From the NCBI RefSeq assembly GCF_003628145.1, contig NZ_RBZV01000019.1, positions 1-49,103 of the forward strand: a stretch of DNA of 49,103 nucleotides, in the 5' to 3' direction. Shown here in pieces: positions 32,753 through 41,468 of this stretch. The notes beneath the pieces are model-generated. The model was not told the DNA's origin, searched no databases, and saw only the letters and a list, made by a program, of their open reading frames with translations. The stretch's first letter is position 1, and the number at the start of each line of letters is the position of its first letter. The stretch comes from Trinickia fusca (GTDB taxonomy: Bacteria > Pseudomonadota > Gammaproteobacteria > Burkholderiales > Burkholderiaceae). Position numbers and translations under genes: made by a program.

Positions 32753-34924
32753 TTAATTCGACTTCGGCACCGGTTTCACCTTGGCTTTCAACTGCCCTTG
32801 ATAGTGGATCGCGCGGCGCTCGAACCGCTGCACCGGCTCGGCTGCGGAACGTTGCATCCGGGCGGCCACGCTCGGCATCAGCGCGATCGAATCGATGCTC
32901 TTGGCGCGTGACGGATCGGCCAGGCCGGAGTCGACGAGCAGATGGGCTTCGAGCTTCAGGTTCGTGAGCCGCGACGGCTCCTGCAGCGAGGCGCGTTGGG
33001 TGAGCAGGTTGTTCCAGGCATTGTCGCCATAGTTGACTACGTAGTAGTCCTGCCCGCTCGGATCCGCGAGTACCGCACCGCAGCCATCGACACGCACTTG
33101 CATCGTCGTGTCCTTCATGGCCACCGTCTTGCGCTGCGTGAGCCCATCGCCGTACGCGAGCGTCAGCGGAATCGTCCACTGCGTTCCCGGATACAGATTT
33201 TGGTTCGGGAACGGCTGCTGCTTCAGCGTGACCACTGTCTGGTTGCTAGTCAGGTCGCATTGGGTGTTCAGCGAGACGAGCGGCACACCCGTTTGACGCA
33301 CGAAGCTGTCGCCGATCGCGCCCATCGGTTCGCCGCTTGCTCGCACGAGCTCGTCCCAGAGACGCTTGGGTGTCCCGTTGCCGAGCGCGTAGTCGGTCAG
33401 ATACTGCTGCAGGCCGCGACGCAACACGTCTTCGCCGAGGTAGCCCTCGATCATCTTCAGGACCTGGCCGCCCTTGCCATAGACGAAATCGCCCGCGTTG
33501 ATGACGAAATCGTTCGATGCCCATGCATTGAAGTTCGGCTGCACCGGGAACGATGCCGATGAGAGGTCTTCCGCGATCAGGTCGTACTTTTGCCTGACCA
33601 TCTGGTCCCAGCTGAAGCGGTCGGGGAAGAAGGCGATCTTCGTCTTGGTCTCGAAGAACGTCGCGAACGATTCATTGAGCCAGACATCGTCCCACCAGTC
33701 GAGCGTAACGAGATCGCCGAACCACTGGTGCGACGCTTCGTGCGTGAGCACCGTCACACCGTAGTCCGACATCGGCTTGCCCGGCGGTGGCAGGATGTCG
33801 TCGGCGAACTCGAGAATGGCCCCCCAGTTCTCCATGCCGCCAAAGTTCAGATCCTTCTCTGCCTTGAATGCGTCGTTCGCGGCGATCGTGTCGAACTTCG
33901 TCAGCGGCAGCGGGATGCCCGTGTACCGGTAGTAGTAATCGAGCGCCTGCTTGGTTTCCTGCATGGCCGGCTTGGCCCAGTCCTTCATGCCCGGCGGCGT
34001 GAAGATGCGCAGGTGCATCGACTTGCCGTCGCCGAGCGGGCTCGTGAAGTCGTCTTCGAGCGTGTCGAACTGACCGCCGCCGAAGAACAGCAGATACGAC
34101 GGCATCGGTGGCGTCTTCTCGAACGTCACGCGCTTGTAGCCTTGGTCGACGTTGACCTCGTCCTTCTCGGCCCCGTTCGATACGACGCGCCAGTTTTGCG
34201 GCACGTCCGCGCTGACTTCATACGTCGGGCGGAACGCGGGCTCGTCCCAGCCGGGGAACCACTGGCGCGCGAGATCGGATTCGTTTTGCGTCAGGATCGC
34301 GCCGCTCGTCGTCCCGTCGGTGGCCTTGAGGTCGACACGGAACACGCCCTCGGCCGCCGAGCAGCCCGGATAGGGATCGTTGCCGCAACTGCCGCCCGTC
34401 TTCGTGGCCGGATTGTCGTAGGTCTTGAAGTTGATGATGCCTTGCCATTCCATATGCAGCGAGTAGGTGCCCGCGGCGATCTGGCCGCTCGTAGGCCGCA
34501 ACTCGTAGTAGTCGCCCTCGTCCTGCGGCGTCGCGATCAGGGGCACGTTACCCGGCTGCAGCGTGATCGAGCCGTTCACGAACTTCAGGCGATGCGCGGC
34601 AATGACGATCGAATTGACGGGCTTGAGGACACTGATCTCGACGTCGGCACGGCCGTCGAATGCATTGAGCTGCGGATTCGGGCGGAACCACAACTGGTAG
34701 TTGACGGGCCTGACGGTGTCGGGCATCTCGACGGGCGGCACCGTCTTGTCGATACCTGGCGTGGGGGGAACGGCGGACGCCGGAGCGGGCGCTGCCGCGG
34801 GTGTGGCAGCCGCTCCGGCACGGGAATCGGCTGACGAAGATCCGTCGCCGCCGCCGCAACCGGCGAGCGTCATGATTGCGGCCAAAGAAATACAGTGCAA
34901 TTTCGTTTTGAAAGCAAGGCGCAT
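32753..34924 (-). CDS. M1-family zinc aminopeptidase lipoprotein
   Basis: A 723-residue exopeptidase with a lipoprotein signal (lipobox LAGC, Cys23) followed by a Gly/Ser/Ala/Pro linker. The exopeptidase motif GGMENWG is near residue 360. The zinc site is His395-Glu396-xx-His399, with the third ligand Glu418 (LNESFATF). Fold order fits M1: N-terminal beta domain, thermolysin-like catalytic domain, and a short C-terminal region. The long ERAP1-C-like helical domain of full-size M1 enzymes is absent or reduced. The lipid anchor suggests it trims peptides in the periplasm or at the cell surface. GAGGG lies just upstream of the ATG. It is monocistronic with its own terminator. Confidence 0.93.
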   Translation of the reverse strand: MRLAFKTKLHCISLAAIMTLAGCGGGDGSSSADSRAGAAATPAAAPAPASAVPPTPGIDKTVPPVEMPDTVRPVNYQLWFRPNPQLNAFDGRADVEISVLKPVNSIVIAAHRLKFVNGSITLQPGNVPLIATPQDEGDYYELRPTSGQIAAGTYSLHMEWQGIINFKTYDNPATKTGGSCGNDPYPGCSAAEGVFRVDLKATDGTTSGAILTQNESDLARQWFPGWDEPAFRPTYEVSADVPQNWRVVSNGAEKDEVNVDQGYKRVTFEKTPPMPSYLLFFGGGQFDTLEDDFTSPLGDGKSMHLRIFTPPGMKDWAKPAMQETKQALDYYYRYTGIPLPLTKFDTIAANDAFKAEKDLNFGGMENWGAILEFADDILPPPGKPMSDYGVTVLTHEASHQWFGDLVTLDWWDDVWLNESFATFFETKTKIAFFPDRFSWDQMVRQKYDLIAEDLSSASFPVQPNFNAWASNDFVINAGDFVYGKGGQVLKMIEGYLGEDVLRRGLQQYLTDYALGNGTPKRLWDELVRASGEPMGAIGDSFVRQTGVPLVSLNTQCDLTSNQTVVTLKQQPFPNQNLYPGTQWTIPLTLAYGDGLTQRKTVAMKDTTMQVRVDGCGAVLADPSGQDYYVVNYGDNAWNNLLTQRASLQEPSRLTNLKLEAHLLVDSGLADPSRAKSIDSIALMPSVAARMQRSAAEPVQRFERRAIHYQGQLKAKVKPVPKSN

Positions 34925-35551
34925 ATCAACCCTCGAATAAAGTTGTTTAGTTGATGCGTGGCTTTACTTCTTCTATTTCGCCGGCTATCTGCAAGCAACG
35001 CTGCGCCCTCGCAAGCAAAATGCCGCTCGCGAAATACGGACGAACGTCGTCCCGGGCTCAGTCATCACTGAAACCTAAATGCTCATCTCGATTCGGTAGA
35101 TCTACATCGTAAAGCGATGCGGAAAGGACGGCGCGGGCGCCGCTCTGTGAGGCTCCGCCTGGGTGTCACGCAGGGCTGCGTTCGATCAGCGGGCGCTGGT
35201 CGCGTCGCGTCGATTTTCTGCGCGGCTTTCGGCGGTGCTGCAGAGATTAAGTGTGCAGACAATTATGTGTCAACTTGCCTTCAGTATTTTTCTTTTGCGG
35301 CAATGCGGAAAGGCGGTGTGTGATGTTTTGTGGAGTTGGTAATAATCGGTTACTTGAGTTTACTAATGATTTTTTGAATTGGTGATTGAGTGGGTTGAAT
35401 GGGGTAGGCGGGGTTTGAAAAAATAAACAGAGTCGTCTGGTGACGTTGGGACGGGGGCACGAGCCCGGATGAAGGGGAATGACGCGGCGTCGCCCGATGC
35501 GCGCAGCTGGCATCGAGAATCGAGAGGAAGGGGGGAAGAGAAACGTACGAA
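34925..35551. other. Long AT-rich gap between the aminopeptidase and cheZ
   Basis: More than 600 bp without a credible gene. The part around 35245-35420 is AT-rich and G/T-skewed. It contains the aminopeptidase promoter on the minus strand near 34930-35000. Short frames here show no ribosome site or recognisable protein. Confidence 0.4.
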
Positions 35552-35579
35552 CGGACCCGCAGCCACAGCCGCGGGTCCG
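35552..35579 (-). terminator. Terminator of the cheYZ operon
   Basis: A 9-bp perfect stem (CGGACCCGC/GCGGGTCCG) with a 10-nt loop starts 10 bp after the cheZ stop; minus-strand sequence after it is pyrimidine-rich (TTCGTACGTTTCTCTT). Confidence 0.75.
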
Positions 35580-35588
35580 ACGTGAGCG

Positions 35589-36278
35589 TCAGAAGCCCAG
35601 ACTGGCCAGCAGGTCGTCGACTTGCGATTGGTCCTGAACGACTTCCGTATTGCCTTCGGGATTGATTTGCGGGCCGTTCAACATCGCGTCACCGTTCGGG
35701 TGCGCGGCGAGCTGCGCCGCCGTCGCCGCAAACTGCTCGCGCCGTTCGGGCGCGATGTGCTCGACGAGCACGCCCAGCAACTGCTGTTCGATCAGGTGGA
35801 CGATGTCCATGATCTTTTTGATGACTTGCCCGGTCAGATCCTGGAAGTCCTGCGCCAGCATGATCTCGAGCAACTGCGCGTTGGTGGTCGTGGCGGTTTC
35901 CGGCGCGCGCGCGAGCAGCGCGCGCGTGTCCGTCAGCAGCGTGCGCACTTGATCACGCTCGATCGGCGCTTCGTACCACTGCGCCCAACGCTTGTCGAGC
36001 TCGCTCGTCTCGCGCAGCATTTGCTCTTGCATCGGCTTGGCGATCTCGATCGCCGTCAACACGCGCTGGGCCGCCTGTTCGGTCATGTCGGCCACGTATT
36101 TGAGGCGGTCTCGCGCATCGGGAACCGCTTGTGCAGCCAACTCGACCGTCTGATCCAGCCCGAGCTCACGCATCGAGTCGCGCAGCGAGCGCGTCAATTG
36201 CCCGATACGGGCGAGAATGCGGTCGGACTGGTCTGCGCTTTCGGCGCCGTCTTTGAGTACGTCGTTTGGCTCGTCCAT
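35589..36278 (-). CDS. cheZ: CheZ, CheY-P phosphatase
   Basis: Chemotaxis phosphatase of 229 residues that speeds dephosphorylation of CheY-P at the flagellar motor and receptor arrays. It is mostly long amphipathic helices. The catalytic region reads QDFQDLTGQVIKKIMD, with Gln151 as the residue that positions water and Asp147 as the salt-bridge partner. The C-terminal peptide QSQVDDLLASLGF is the CheY-binding tail. It lies 2 bp after cheY in one operon. Length is close to that of E. coli CheZ. Confidence 0.95.
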   Translation of the reverse strand: MDEPNDVLKDGAESADQSDRILARIGQLTRSLRDSMRELGLDQTVELAAQAVPDARDRLKYVADMTEQAAQRVLTAIEIAKPMQEQMLRETSELDKRWAQWYEAPIERDQVRTLLTDTRALLARAPETATTTNAQLLEIMLAQDFQDLTGQVIKKIMDIVHLIEQQLLGVLVEHIAPERREQFAATAAQLAAHPNGDAMLNGPQINPEGNTEVVQDQSQVDDLLASLGF

Positions 36279-36280
36279 CG

Positions 36281-36676
36281 TTAGCTCCCGGTCTTGCCCA
36301 TCTTCTCGAGAATTTTTGTGAGCTTCTCATCGAGCACGGCGGCGGTGAATGGTTTCACCACGTAGCCGTTCGCACCGGCTTGTGCAGCCGCGATGATGTT
36401 TTCCTTCTTCGCCTCGGCCGTCACCATCAGCACCGGCAGATGCGACAGTGACGCGTCCGCGCGAATTTCCTTCAGCATCGACAAGCCGTCGAGGTTCGGC
36501 ATGTTCCAGTCGGAAACGACGAAGTCGTAGGCGCCGCTGCGCAGACGCGACAAACCCGCGGCGCCATCTTCGGCTTCGTCGACGTTCGAGTAGCCCAACT
36601 CTTTCAACAGGTTGCGGACGATGCGCCGCATCGTCGGAAAGTCGTCCACAACCAGAAATTTGATTCCTTTGTCCAT
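36281..36676 (-). CDS. cheY: CheY, chemotaxis response regulator
   Basis: A single-domain receiver of 131 residues. The phosphorylation site is Asp56 (SDWNMP), with Asp11/Asp12 for Mg2+, Thr86 and Lys108 completing the active site. Phosphorylated CheY binds FliM to switch motor rotation. No other che, fli, flh or mot gene is in the window, so this cheY-cheZ pair is detached from the main chemotaxis cluster or marks its edge. I saw no clear sigma28 promoter upstream. Confidence 0.95.
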   Translation of the reverse strand: MDKGIKFLVVDDFPTMRRIVRNLLKELGYSNVDEAEDGAAGLSRLRSGAYDFVVSDWNMPNLDGLSMLKEIRADASLSHLPVLMVTAEAKKENIIAAAQAGANGYVVKPFTAAVLDEKLTKILEKMGKTGS

Positions 36677-37026
36677 CCTGAGTCCCTAATTGCCGGCTTC
36701 GCGGCGCCGAGATATTTCGTCGAGCACGCGCGCCGGGGTGGCCCGGCGCACAGGGAGATCTCAACAACTGGTTTACGGACATCGCGGCGAAAAGCGCAGG
36801 GTGCGAGTGGGCGATTTGAGCACCGCGTAAACCCCGATTCCAGGCTGTAGGCCGCGTCTGACCTCGTCGTGGCGATAAGTGCTGTGCGCTGCCGCGCGAG
36901 CACCGTTGCGCGCGCGAGTCAGCGATTCGCATATTGGGCGCGATACGTGCCACGGCGATGCGTTTTGTTCTTACGATTGCGTGAGACTTCGCCGCACCCA
37001 TCGCCACCATGGAGGTTCGACACGTC
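36677..37026. other. Divergent region between cheY and the 37.0-kb lipoprotein gene
   Basis: 350 bp containing the cheYZ promoter on the minus strand and the promoter of the divergent lipoprotein gene. No gene seen; frames here are unsupported. Confidence 0.35.
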
Positions 37027-37650
37027 ATGAACGATCGCCTATGCCGACTTACGAGGCATCGCCTGGTGCCTCGCCGTAGCGCAGCTGCCGCTTCGCTGCT
37101 CTTCCTAATCACGATTGGCGCGCTCTCCGGCTGCGCTTTGACCGCTTCGCCATCACCCACGGCAGCGGTGCCGTCAACGAATACCGAACCCTGCGTGGGC
37201 ACGATCGATCCGCCGTATGGCCTCGCGCGCGTCGCCGATCCGGTGCTGCTCGCCAGCGCCCTCGGCAAGCCCGGTGCCGGCGGGTTGTGTACCGGACAGG
37301 TCTTTCAAGTGACGCAGCCGCTCACGGTCTACCGCGTGTGGGACGCGAGCCGGTCGACGAGCCGTCTCGGGCGGTGGTGGTCGTTCGAGCCGCCAGCTGG
37401 CCCGGTCGACGCCTATCGCGTGAAGAACGAGATCTGTCCCACGTGGAGCAGCCTCGATCGCGTCACGCAATGCCACCTGAAGGTCGGTGCGCAGATCGCG
37501 ATCGGACCGGGACAGAGTGCACGATGCGACGATCGGCTCACCTATCCGCCGTCCGCGGAGATCCAGGTCTTCGTGCCCAACGATACGCGCGATGCCGCTC
37601 ACGCCAAAGTCGATGTCGTCGAGTGCGAAGCCGATGTGGCTTGGCCATGA
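37027..37650 (+). CDS. Unidentified exported protein with an Ala-Leu-Ser-Gly-Cys lipobox
   Basis: A 207-residue protein. A basic N-terminus and a hydrophobic segment end in LSGC (Cys36), so it is probably a lipoprotein. The mature region has several Cys residues (near CVGT, LCTGQ, EICPTW, QCHLK, SARCDD, VECEAD), suggesting disulfides. A central patch, TVYRVWDASRSTSRLGRWWS, with later QIAIGPGQSA, faintly recalls ADP-ribosyltransferase-like secreted proteins; this is a weak impression, not an assignment. GGAGG lies 11 bases before ATG 37027, so this start is preferred to 37009. It ends 28 bp before the convergent CtlX-like gene. Confidence 0.65.
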   Translation: MNDRLCRLTRHRLVPRRSAAAASLLFLITIGALSGCALTASPSPTAAVPSTNTEPCVGTIDPPYGLARVADPVLLASALGKPGAGGLCTGQVFQVTQPLTVYRVWDASRSTSRLGRWWSFEPPAGPVDAYRVKNEICPTWSSLDRVTQCHLKVGAQIAIGPGQSARCDDRLTYPPSAEIQVFVPNDTRDAAHAKVDVVECEADVAWP

Positions 37651-37677
37651 ATCGCGCTGCGCGTTGCCGGCCGACCG

Positions 37678-38655
37678 CTATGGCAGACGTAGGGGCGCAT
37701 CTCTGGTTCGCGCAGCGGCGCGCCGCGCCAGGTGAATGCCGGCCAACATGCAGCGCACGGACCCGCCCGCGAGTTCGATGGTCGGCACGTCGAGCGGCAG
37801 CAGCTGCGCCGATAGCTCGATGAGCCTGCGCTGGACCGGCGTGAGGCAGTCGAACGCTCGCCGAGACAGCGCAAGCACACGTCCGTCCCGCCCCGACAGT
37901 TCGAGCGCATTGCCGGCGAAGCTGTCGATTTGCGCGTGGTCGAGCGCGATCACGGTACGCCCTGTTTCGGCGAGGCGTCGCTGCACGTCGTCTCGGCGTA
38001 TAGGATCGCTGATCAAGTCGAGACCGACGAGCGCGAACTCGGTCGCCACGCTCATCATCACGTTCGTGTGATAGATCGGCTGGCCGTGCGCATCGGCGGT
38101 GTCGAAGAGCATCGGCTCGAAGTTGAAGTGCGTGCAGAAGCGCTCGAGCGCGACAGGGTCGGCACGACGCGAGCGCGCCGTGTATGCGATGCGGGCGACG
38201 TGATCGAGCACCATCGCGCCGGTACCTTCGAGGATGATGTCGTCGTATTCGAGGCCCGAATAGTCGATCACGTCTTGCACGCGATATTCGGCCTTCAACA
38301 TATCGATGATGTCCGCACGGCGCTCGCGCCGGCGATTGGGGCAATGCATCGGATACAGCGCGACGTGGCCGCCTGGATGGGTCGAGAACCAGTTGTTCGG
38401 GAATACCGAGTCAGGCGTCCCGTTCTCTCCGAAGTCGTCGAACAGATGCACGCGCACGCCGGCTTGCGACAGCGCGTGGGCGGCCGCCGTGACTTCATCG
38501 CGGGCGGCTTCGGCAAGCCGTTGCCGCCCGGTCTCGCCGTATGCCGTCGCGTTGCTCTGAAACGCGTTGTCGGCCGCGGTTTCCGGATTGGGCGAGAAAC
38601 AGTGTGGCCGGATCATCACGACGGCAGACGGCGCTTGAATCGACAGGGCATTCAT
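37678..38655 (-). CDS. CtlX-like amidinotransferase-fold hydrolase (citrulline/arginine/dimethylarginine type)
   Basis: A 325-residue member of the arginine deiminase/DDAH-like guanidino-modifying superfamily, close to citrulline-utilisation hydrolase CtlX. Supporting segments: PHCFSPNPETAADNAFQ at the N-terminus, FPNNWFSTHPGGHVALYPMH, DIILEGTGAMVLDHVARIAY, and the terminal nucleophile region AGGSVRCMLAGIHLA, with the catalytic Cys. It lies after the ornithine cyclodeaminase gene on the same strand, so the two should feed arginine- or citrulline-derived ornithine to proline. The gap is 61 bp. ATG 38655 is preferred; an upstream ATG at 38667 adds only four residues. Confidence 0.85.
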   Translation of the reverse strand: MNALSIQAPSAVVMIRPHCFSPNPETAADNAFQSNATAYGETGRQRLAEAARDEVTAAAHALSQAGVRVHLFDDFGENGTPDSVFPNNWFSTHPGGHVALYPMHCPNRRRERRADIIDMLKAEYRVQDVIDYSGLEYDDIILEGTGAMVLDHVARIAYTARSRRADPVALERFCTHFNFEPMLFDTADAHGQPIYHTNVMMSVATEFALVGLDLISDPIRRDDVQRRLAETGRTVIALDHAQIDSFAGNALELSGRDGRVLALSRRAFDCLTPVQRRLIELSAQLLPLDVPTIELAGGSVRCMLAGIHLARRAAARTRDAPLRLP

Positions 38656-38716
38656 GTGCGACAGCAAAGAAAGTCAGGATAACGAATCGTCGTATAGACG
38701 GCTTTCAACGCCGATT

Positions 38717-39793
38717 TCAACGCGCGAACGCGTCGCACACGGCAAGTGCCGGCGCCGAATCGGCAGCGTCGAAGTGCGGGCCGTCGATCAGCGAGAACAG
38801 GTTCTTGGGGTCGCCGGCTGGCGGGATCAGCGCGATGTCGATCCCGGCTTCATAGCGCTTCTCGAGCGCGTGCAGATAGCGCAGTGCCGAGTAGTCTTCG
38901 AGCGCGAACCCGACCGAATCGAAAATCGTGATCTGCGCGTGGTTTTGTCGACCCGGTGCATCGCCGCGCAGCACGCGCCATAGCTCGGTCACAGGGAAAT
39001 CGGCCGGCATCTGTTGAATGTCGCCCTCGATGCGCGTTTGCGGCTCGTATTCGACGAACACCGCGCCCTTGCGCAGCACGTCGGCGTGCAACTCCGTCTT
39101 GCCCGGACAATCGCCGCCGACGGCATTCAGATGCATGCCGGGCTCGATCATGTCGGGCGTGACGATCGTCGCGTAAGCCTTGTCGGCGGTCACGCTCGTG
39201 ACGATGTCGGCGCCGCGCGCTGCGTCGGCTGCACTGCAGGCTCGAACGAGAGTGAGGTCCCGGTATGCACGCAGATTCCGGACCAGCTTGTCCGTTGCAT
39301 GCGCATCGATATCGAACACGCGAATCTCGTCGATGCCGAGCAGCGTATGGAATGCGATTGCCTGAAATTCGCTTTGTGCGCCGTTGCCGATCAACGCCAT
39401 CTTGCGGGAGCCGGGCCGCGCCAGCGCCTTCGCGGCCAACACCGACGTCGCCGCGGTGCGCAGTGCGGTCGTCAACGTCAGTTCGGTGAGCAGAAGCGGG
39501 TAGCCTGTCGCAACGTCGGCCAGCGCGCCGAATGCCATCACCGTATGCGTGCCATTCGCGGCGTTGACCGGATGACCGTTGACGTACTTGAAGGCAAACA
39601 GATGCGAGTCCGCTACCGGCATCAATTCGATCACGCCGTCGGGTGAATGACAGGCGACGCGCGGCGATTTGTCGAAGTCGTTCCAGCGAAGGAAATCTGC
39701 ACGCAGCGTGTCGACGAGCTCGGTCAGAAAGCGCGTTACGCCGACGCGCGAAATCAGTCGGCTGGTGGCGGGAACGTCGAGGAAGCGGGTCAT
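38717..39793 (-). CDS. Ornithine cyclodeaminase
   Basis: A 358-residue enzyme of the ornithine cyclodeaminase/mu-crystallin family; it converts L-ornithine to L-proline plus ammonia using bound NAD. N-terminal substrate domain with FKYVNGHPVNAANGTHTVM, Rossmann segment MALIGNGAQSEFQAIAFHTL, and IFDSVGFALEDYSALRYLH, where the Asp is the catalytic acid/base region of the family. Length fits the longer (Pseudomonas type) enzymes. It precedes the CtlX-like gene and is divergent from an Lrp-type regulator, the common arrangement for amino-acid catabolic genes. Confidence 0.92.
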   Translation of the reverse strand: MTRFLDVPATSRLISRVGVTRFLTELVDTLRADFLRWNDFDKSPRVACHSPDGVIELMPVADSHLFAFKYVNGHPVNAANGTHTVMAFGALADVATGYPLLLTELTLTTALRTAATSVLAAKALARPGSRKMALIGNGAQSEFQAIAFHTLLGIDEIRVFDIDAHATDKLVRNLRAYRDLTLVRACSAADAARGADIVTSVTADKAYATIVTPDMIEPGMHLNAVGGDCPGKTELHADVLRKGAVFVEYEPQTRIEGDIQQMPADFPVTELWRVLRGDAPGRQNHAQITIFDSVGFALEDYSALRYLHALEKRYEAGIDIALIPPAGDPKNLFSLIDGPHFDAADSAPALAVCDAFAR

Positions 39794-39894
39794 GGTGAGA
39801 TGGCTCCAGGTTGGTACGGCTTCGAGCGCCGTGTGCTGGAATCATTGTTTCCGGGAGCCGAGCCAACAAAAAGAGCACAAAGGTGACAAAAGCG

Positions 39895-39932
39895 TTGCCA
39901 AAATTGACAATATGCTCAACCGATGTTGGCAA
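39895..39932. promoter_or_regulatory. Inverted repeat in the ocd-lrp divergent region
   Basis: TTGCCAA (39895-39901) and TTGGCAA (39926-39932) form an inverted pair with a 24-bp spacer between the ornithine cyclodeaminase and Lrp genes. A TTGACA (39904-39909) lies between them. The layout suits an Lrp-type operator that wraps DNA; binding is inferred. Confidence 0.45.
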
Positions 39933-39991
39933 TTCGCTGAAATCAAGCCGATTTTTCCGTGGCGATGGGAATCGGTCACCCAACATTTTCG

Positions 39992-40001
39992 CCCCCCCCC
40001 C
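39992..40001. repeat. C10 homopolymer in the lrp leader
   Basis: Ten consecutive C residues lie 21 bp upstream of the lrp ATG. Tracts of this length are prone to slipped-strand mispairing and could vary promoter or leader spacing. They are also a common place for sequencing error. Confidence 0.85.
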
Positions 40002-40022
40002 GCTACCAGCAAGGTGTTGCAG

Positions 40023-40454
40023 ATGATCAGCCTCGACGACGTCGACCGTCAGCTCATCGCGTTACTGCGCGACAACGCGCGCACTTCCGTCGTCACCTTG
40101 GCGAGGCAGCTCAGGGTGGCGCGCGCGACCGTGCAGAACCGGCTTACTCGGCTCGAGAAACATGGTGTGATCGTGGGGTACACGGTGCGCTTGAAGCCGG
40201 TCGCCGAGCAGCACCGGATTCGTGCGCTGATGTCGATTGCGGTGGAGGGCAATCGTGCTGCCGATGTCGTGAAGGTGTTGCGCGGCCATCCGAGCATCGC
40301 GACGATTTACAGCACGAACGGGCGCTGGGACTTGATCGCCGAGTTGCATGCCGACTCGCTGGAGAATTTCGATCGCGTGCTCGGTGCGATTCGTCTGATC
40401 GACGGCATCGCCAATACCGAGACCAGCATCTTGCTGTCGACCCATAAGGCGTGA
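40023..40454 (+). CDS. Lrp/AsnC-family transcriptional regulator
   Basis: A 143-residue Lrp-type regulator: N-terminal HTH (LDDVDRQLIALLRDN; VVTLARQLRVARATVQNRL) and C-terminal RAM/AsnC ligand-binding domain (VVKVLRGHPSIATIYSTNGR). It should sense an amino acid, plausibly arginine or ornithine given the divergent ornithine cyclodeaminase. ATG 40023 has AAGG eight bases upstream. The frame runs open for 350 bp before it, but that part has no coding character and includes the C10 tract. Confidence 0.92.
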   Translation: MISLDDVDRQLIALLRDNARTSVVTLARQLRVARATVQNRLTRLEKHGVIVGYTVRLKPVAEQHRIRALMSIAVEGNRAADVVKVLRGHPSIATIYSTNGRWDLIAELHADSLENFDRVLGAIRLIDGIANTETSILLSTHKA

Positions 40455-40495
40455 CGGCGTTGGCGGCGATTCGATCGCTGCCGCTCATCCTCCGA

Positions 40496-40795
40496 TCAAA
40501 TCGCTTCCGCGTCGGGCACCTCGATGACGAGGTCGGTTTCGGCCACCGCCACGCAAGGCAGGATGAAGCCTTCGGCTTTTTCTTCCCGGCTTACACCTGG
40601 CCATTCGATCCGATACGAAACCGTACCCTCGATGACGCGGCACAGGCAGGTCCTGCATGTGCCATTGCGGCACGACCGCGGCAGTCTCACGTTGGCGAAG
40701 CCGGCCGCCTCGAGCAGCGACAACGTGTCGGGCGCCTCGAACGTGACGCCGAGCGGTTCGACGCGAACGACAGGAGGGCGAGACGGTGCGGACAT
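40496..40795 (-). CDS. [2Fe-2S] plant-type ferredoxin
   Basis: A 99-residue ferredoxin. Cluster ligands are Cys42, Cys47, Cys50 and Cys81 in the CRNGTCRTC...C pattern; Cys52 is extra. The sequence before the cluster (LSLLEAAGFANVRLPRSC) is typical of the small ferredoxins attached to oxygenase reductases or found alone in Burkholderiaceae. It may serve the molybdenum hydroxylase or an unlinked oxygenase; no partner gene is adjacent. It is convergent with lrp and stands alone. Confidence 0.92.
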   Translation of the reverse strand: MSAPSRPPVVRVEPLGVTFEAPDTLSLLEAAGFANVRLPRSCRNGTCRTCLCRVIEGTVSYRIEWPGVSREEKAEGFILPCVAVAETDLVIEVPDAEAI

Positions 40796-40974
40796 GGGGA
40801 TGGATCAGAACGTGTGATTGCGCCACGCAGCATACCCGAATCGACATCGATGCTCGCTTTCCCTATCCGTATTCTCCGGGGACCTCGGGACAGTCCGCCT
40901 TGTTTTATCGAAGCGAAGTGCAATGATTAGGGCAGGCGCTCGTGCGCCGCAATATGCGTCCGAAGGAGGGCGCT

Positions 40975-41163
40975 ATGATCCGAGCGGAATTGAGAGTGGT
41001 GCTAGCGGTGATCGCGACGTTCGTCGCGCTCGCCGGCATTGCCGTGGCGATCCATGGATTGCTGTTCGACTATGCCGATTCGGTGCTCTATGGGGTCGCG
41101 GCGATCGTCGTCGGCGTATTCGGCTGTGCGGTGTTGCTCAATTGCTGGCCGACCGACACCTGA
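40975..41163 (+). CDS. Small inner-membrane protein (62 aa)
   Basis: Short protein with two predicted transmembrane helices (VVLAVIATFVALAGIAVAI and VLYGVAAIVVGVFGCAVLL) joined by a loop containing FDYADS. A strong ribosome site (GAAGGAGGGCGCT) supports ATG 40975; an upstream frame from 40942 would bypass it. Function unknown. The codon pattern (GC-rich third positions) supports a real gene. Confidence 0.75.
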   Translation: MIRAELRVVLAVIATFVALAGIAVAIHGLLFDYADSVLYGVAAIVVGVFGCAVLLNCWPTDT

Positions 41164-41468
41164 TCGCGCCGCATGCTGTTCGCACCGTAGCATCATCAGA
41201 CAAACGTTCGGACTGCTTCTTAATGCAAAACGGCAGCGAACGGCGAACGTGCAATTGGCGTGCCTTTTCGTCTGCCGAATCAGGCGATTCCCGGAGCATG
41301 CAAGCAAAAACTTGCTCGCTGCCGCAAACCTCCTAAAGTAAATGCAACCGGCCGGGACGATGCGCTTGTCCTGCGGCCGGCCAGTCCGCGCCCTTTCACG
41401 AAGACGGGAGCGACCCACGCGGCGCGCGGTAGTCATCAGCGTGTTTCGTCATGGCAAAGGCGAATTCC
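41164..41468. other. Gap before the DUF1488 gene
   Basis: 305 bp with no supported gene. A GC-rich inverted repeat (CCGGCC...GGCCGG, 41347-41378) could be a leader hairpin. The DUF1488 promoter presumably lies in the right half. Confidence 0.3.

Noticed and set aside
32342-33179. Minus-strand frames through the tandem 8-mer
   Set aside because: Length is created by the FAALRLCG-coding repeat; no ribosome site and no protein-like content outside it.
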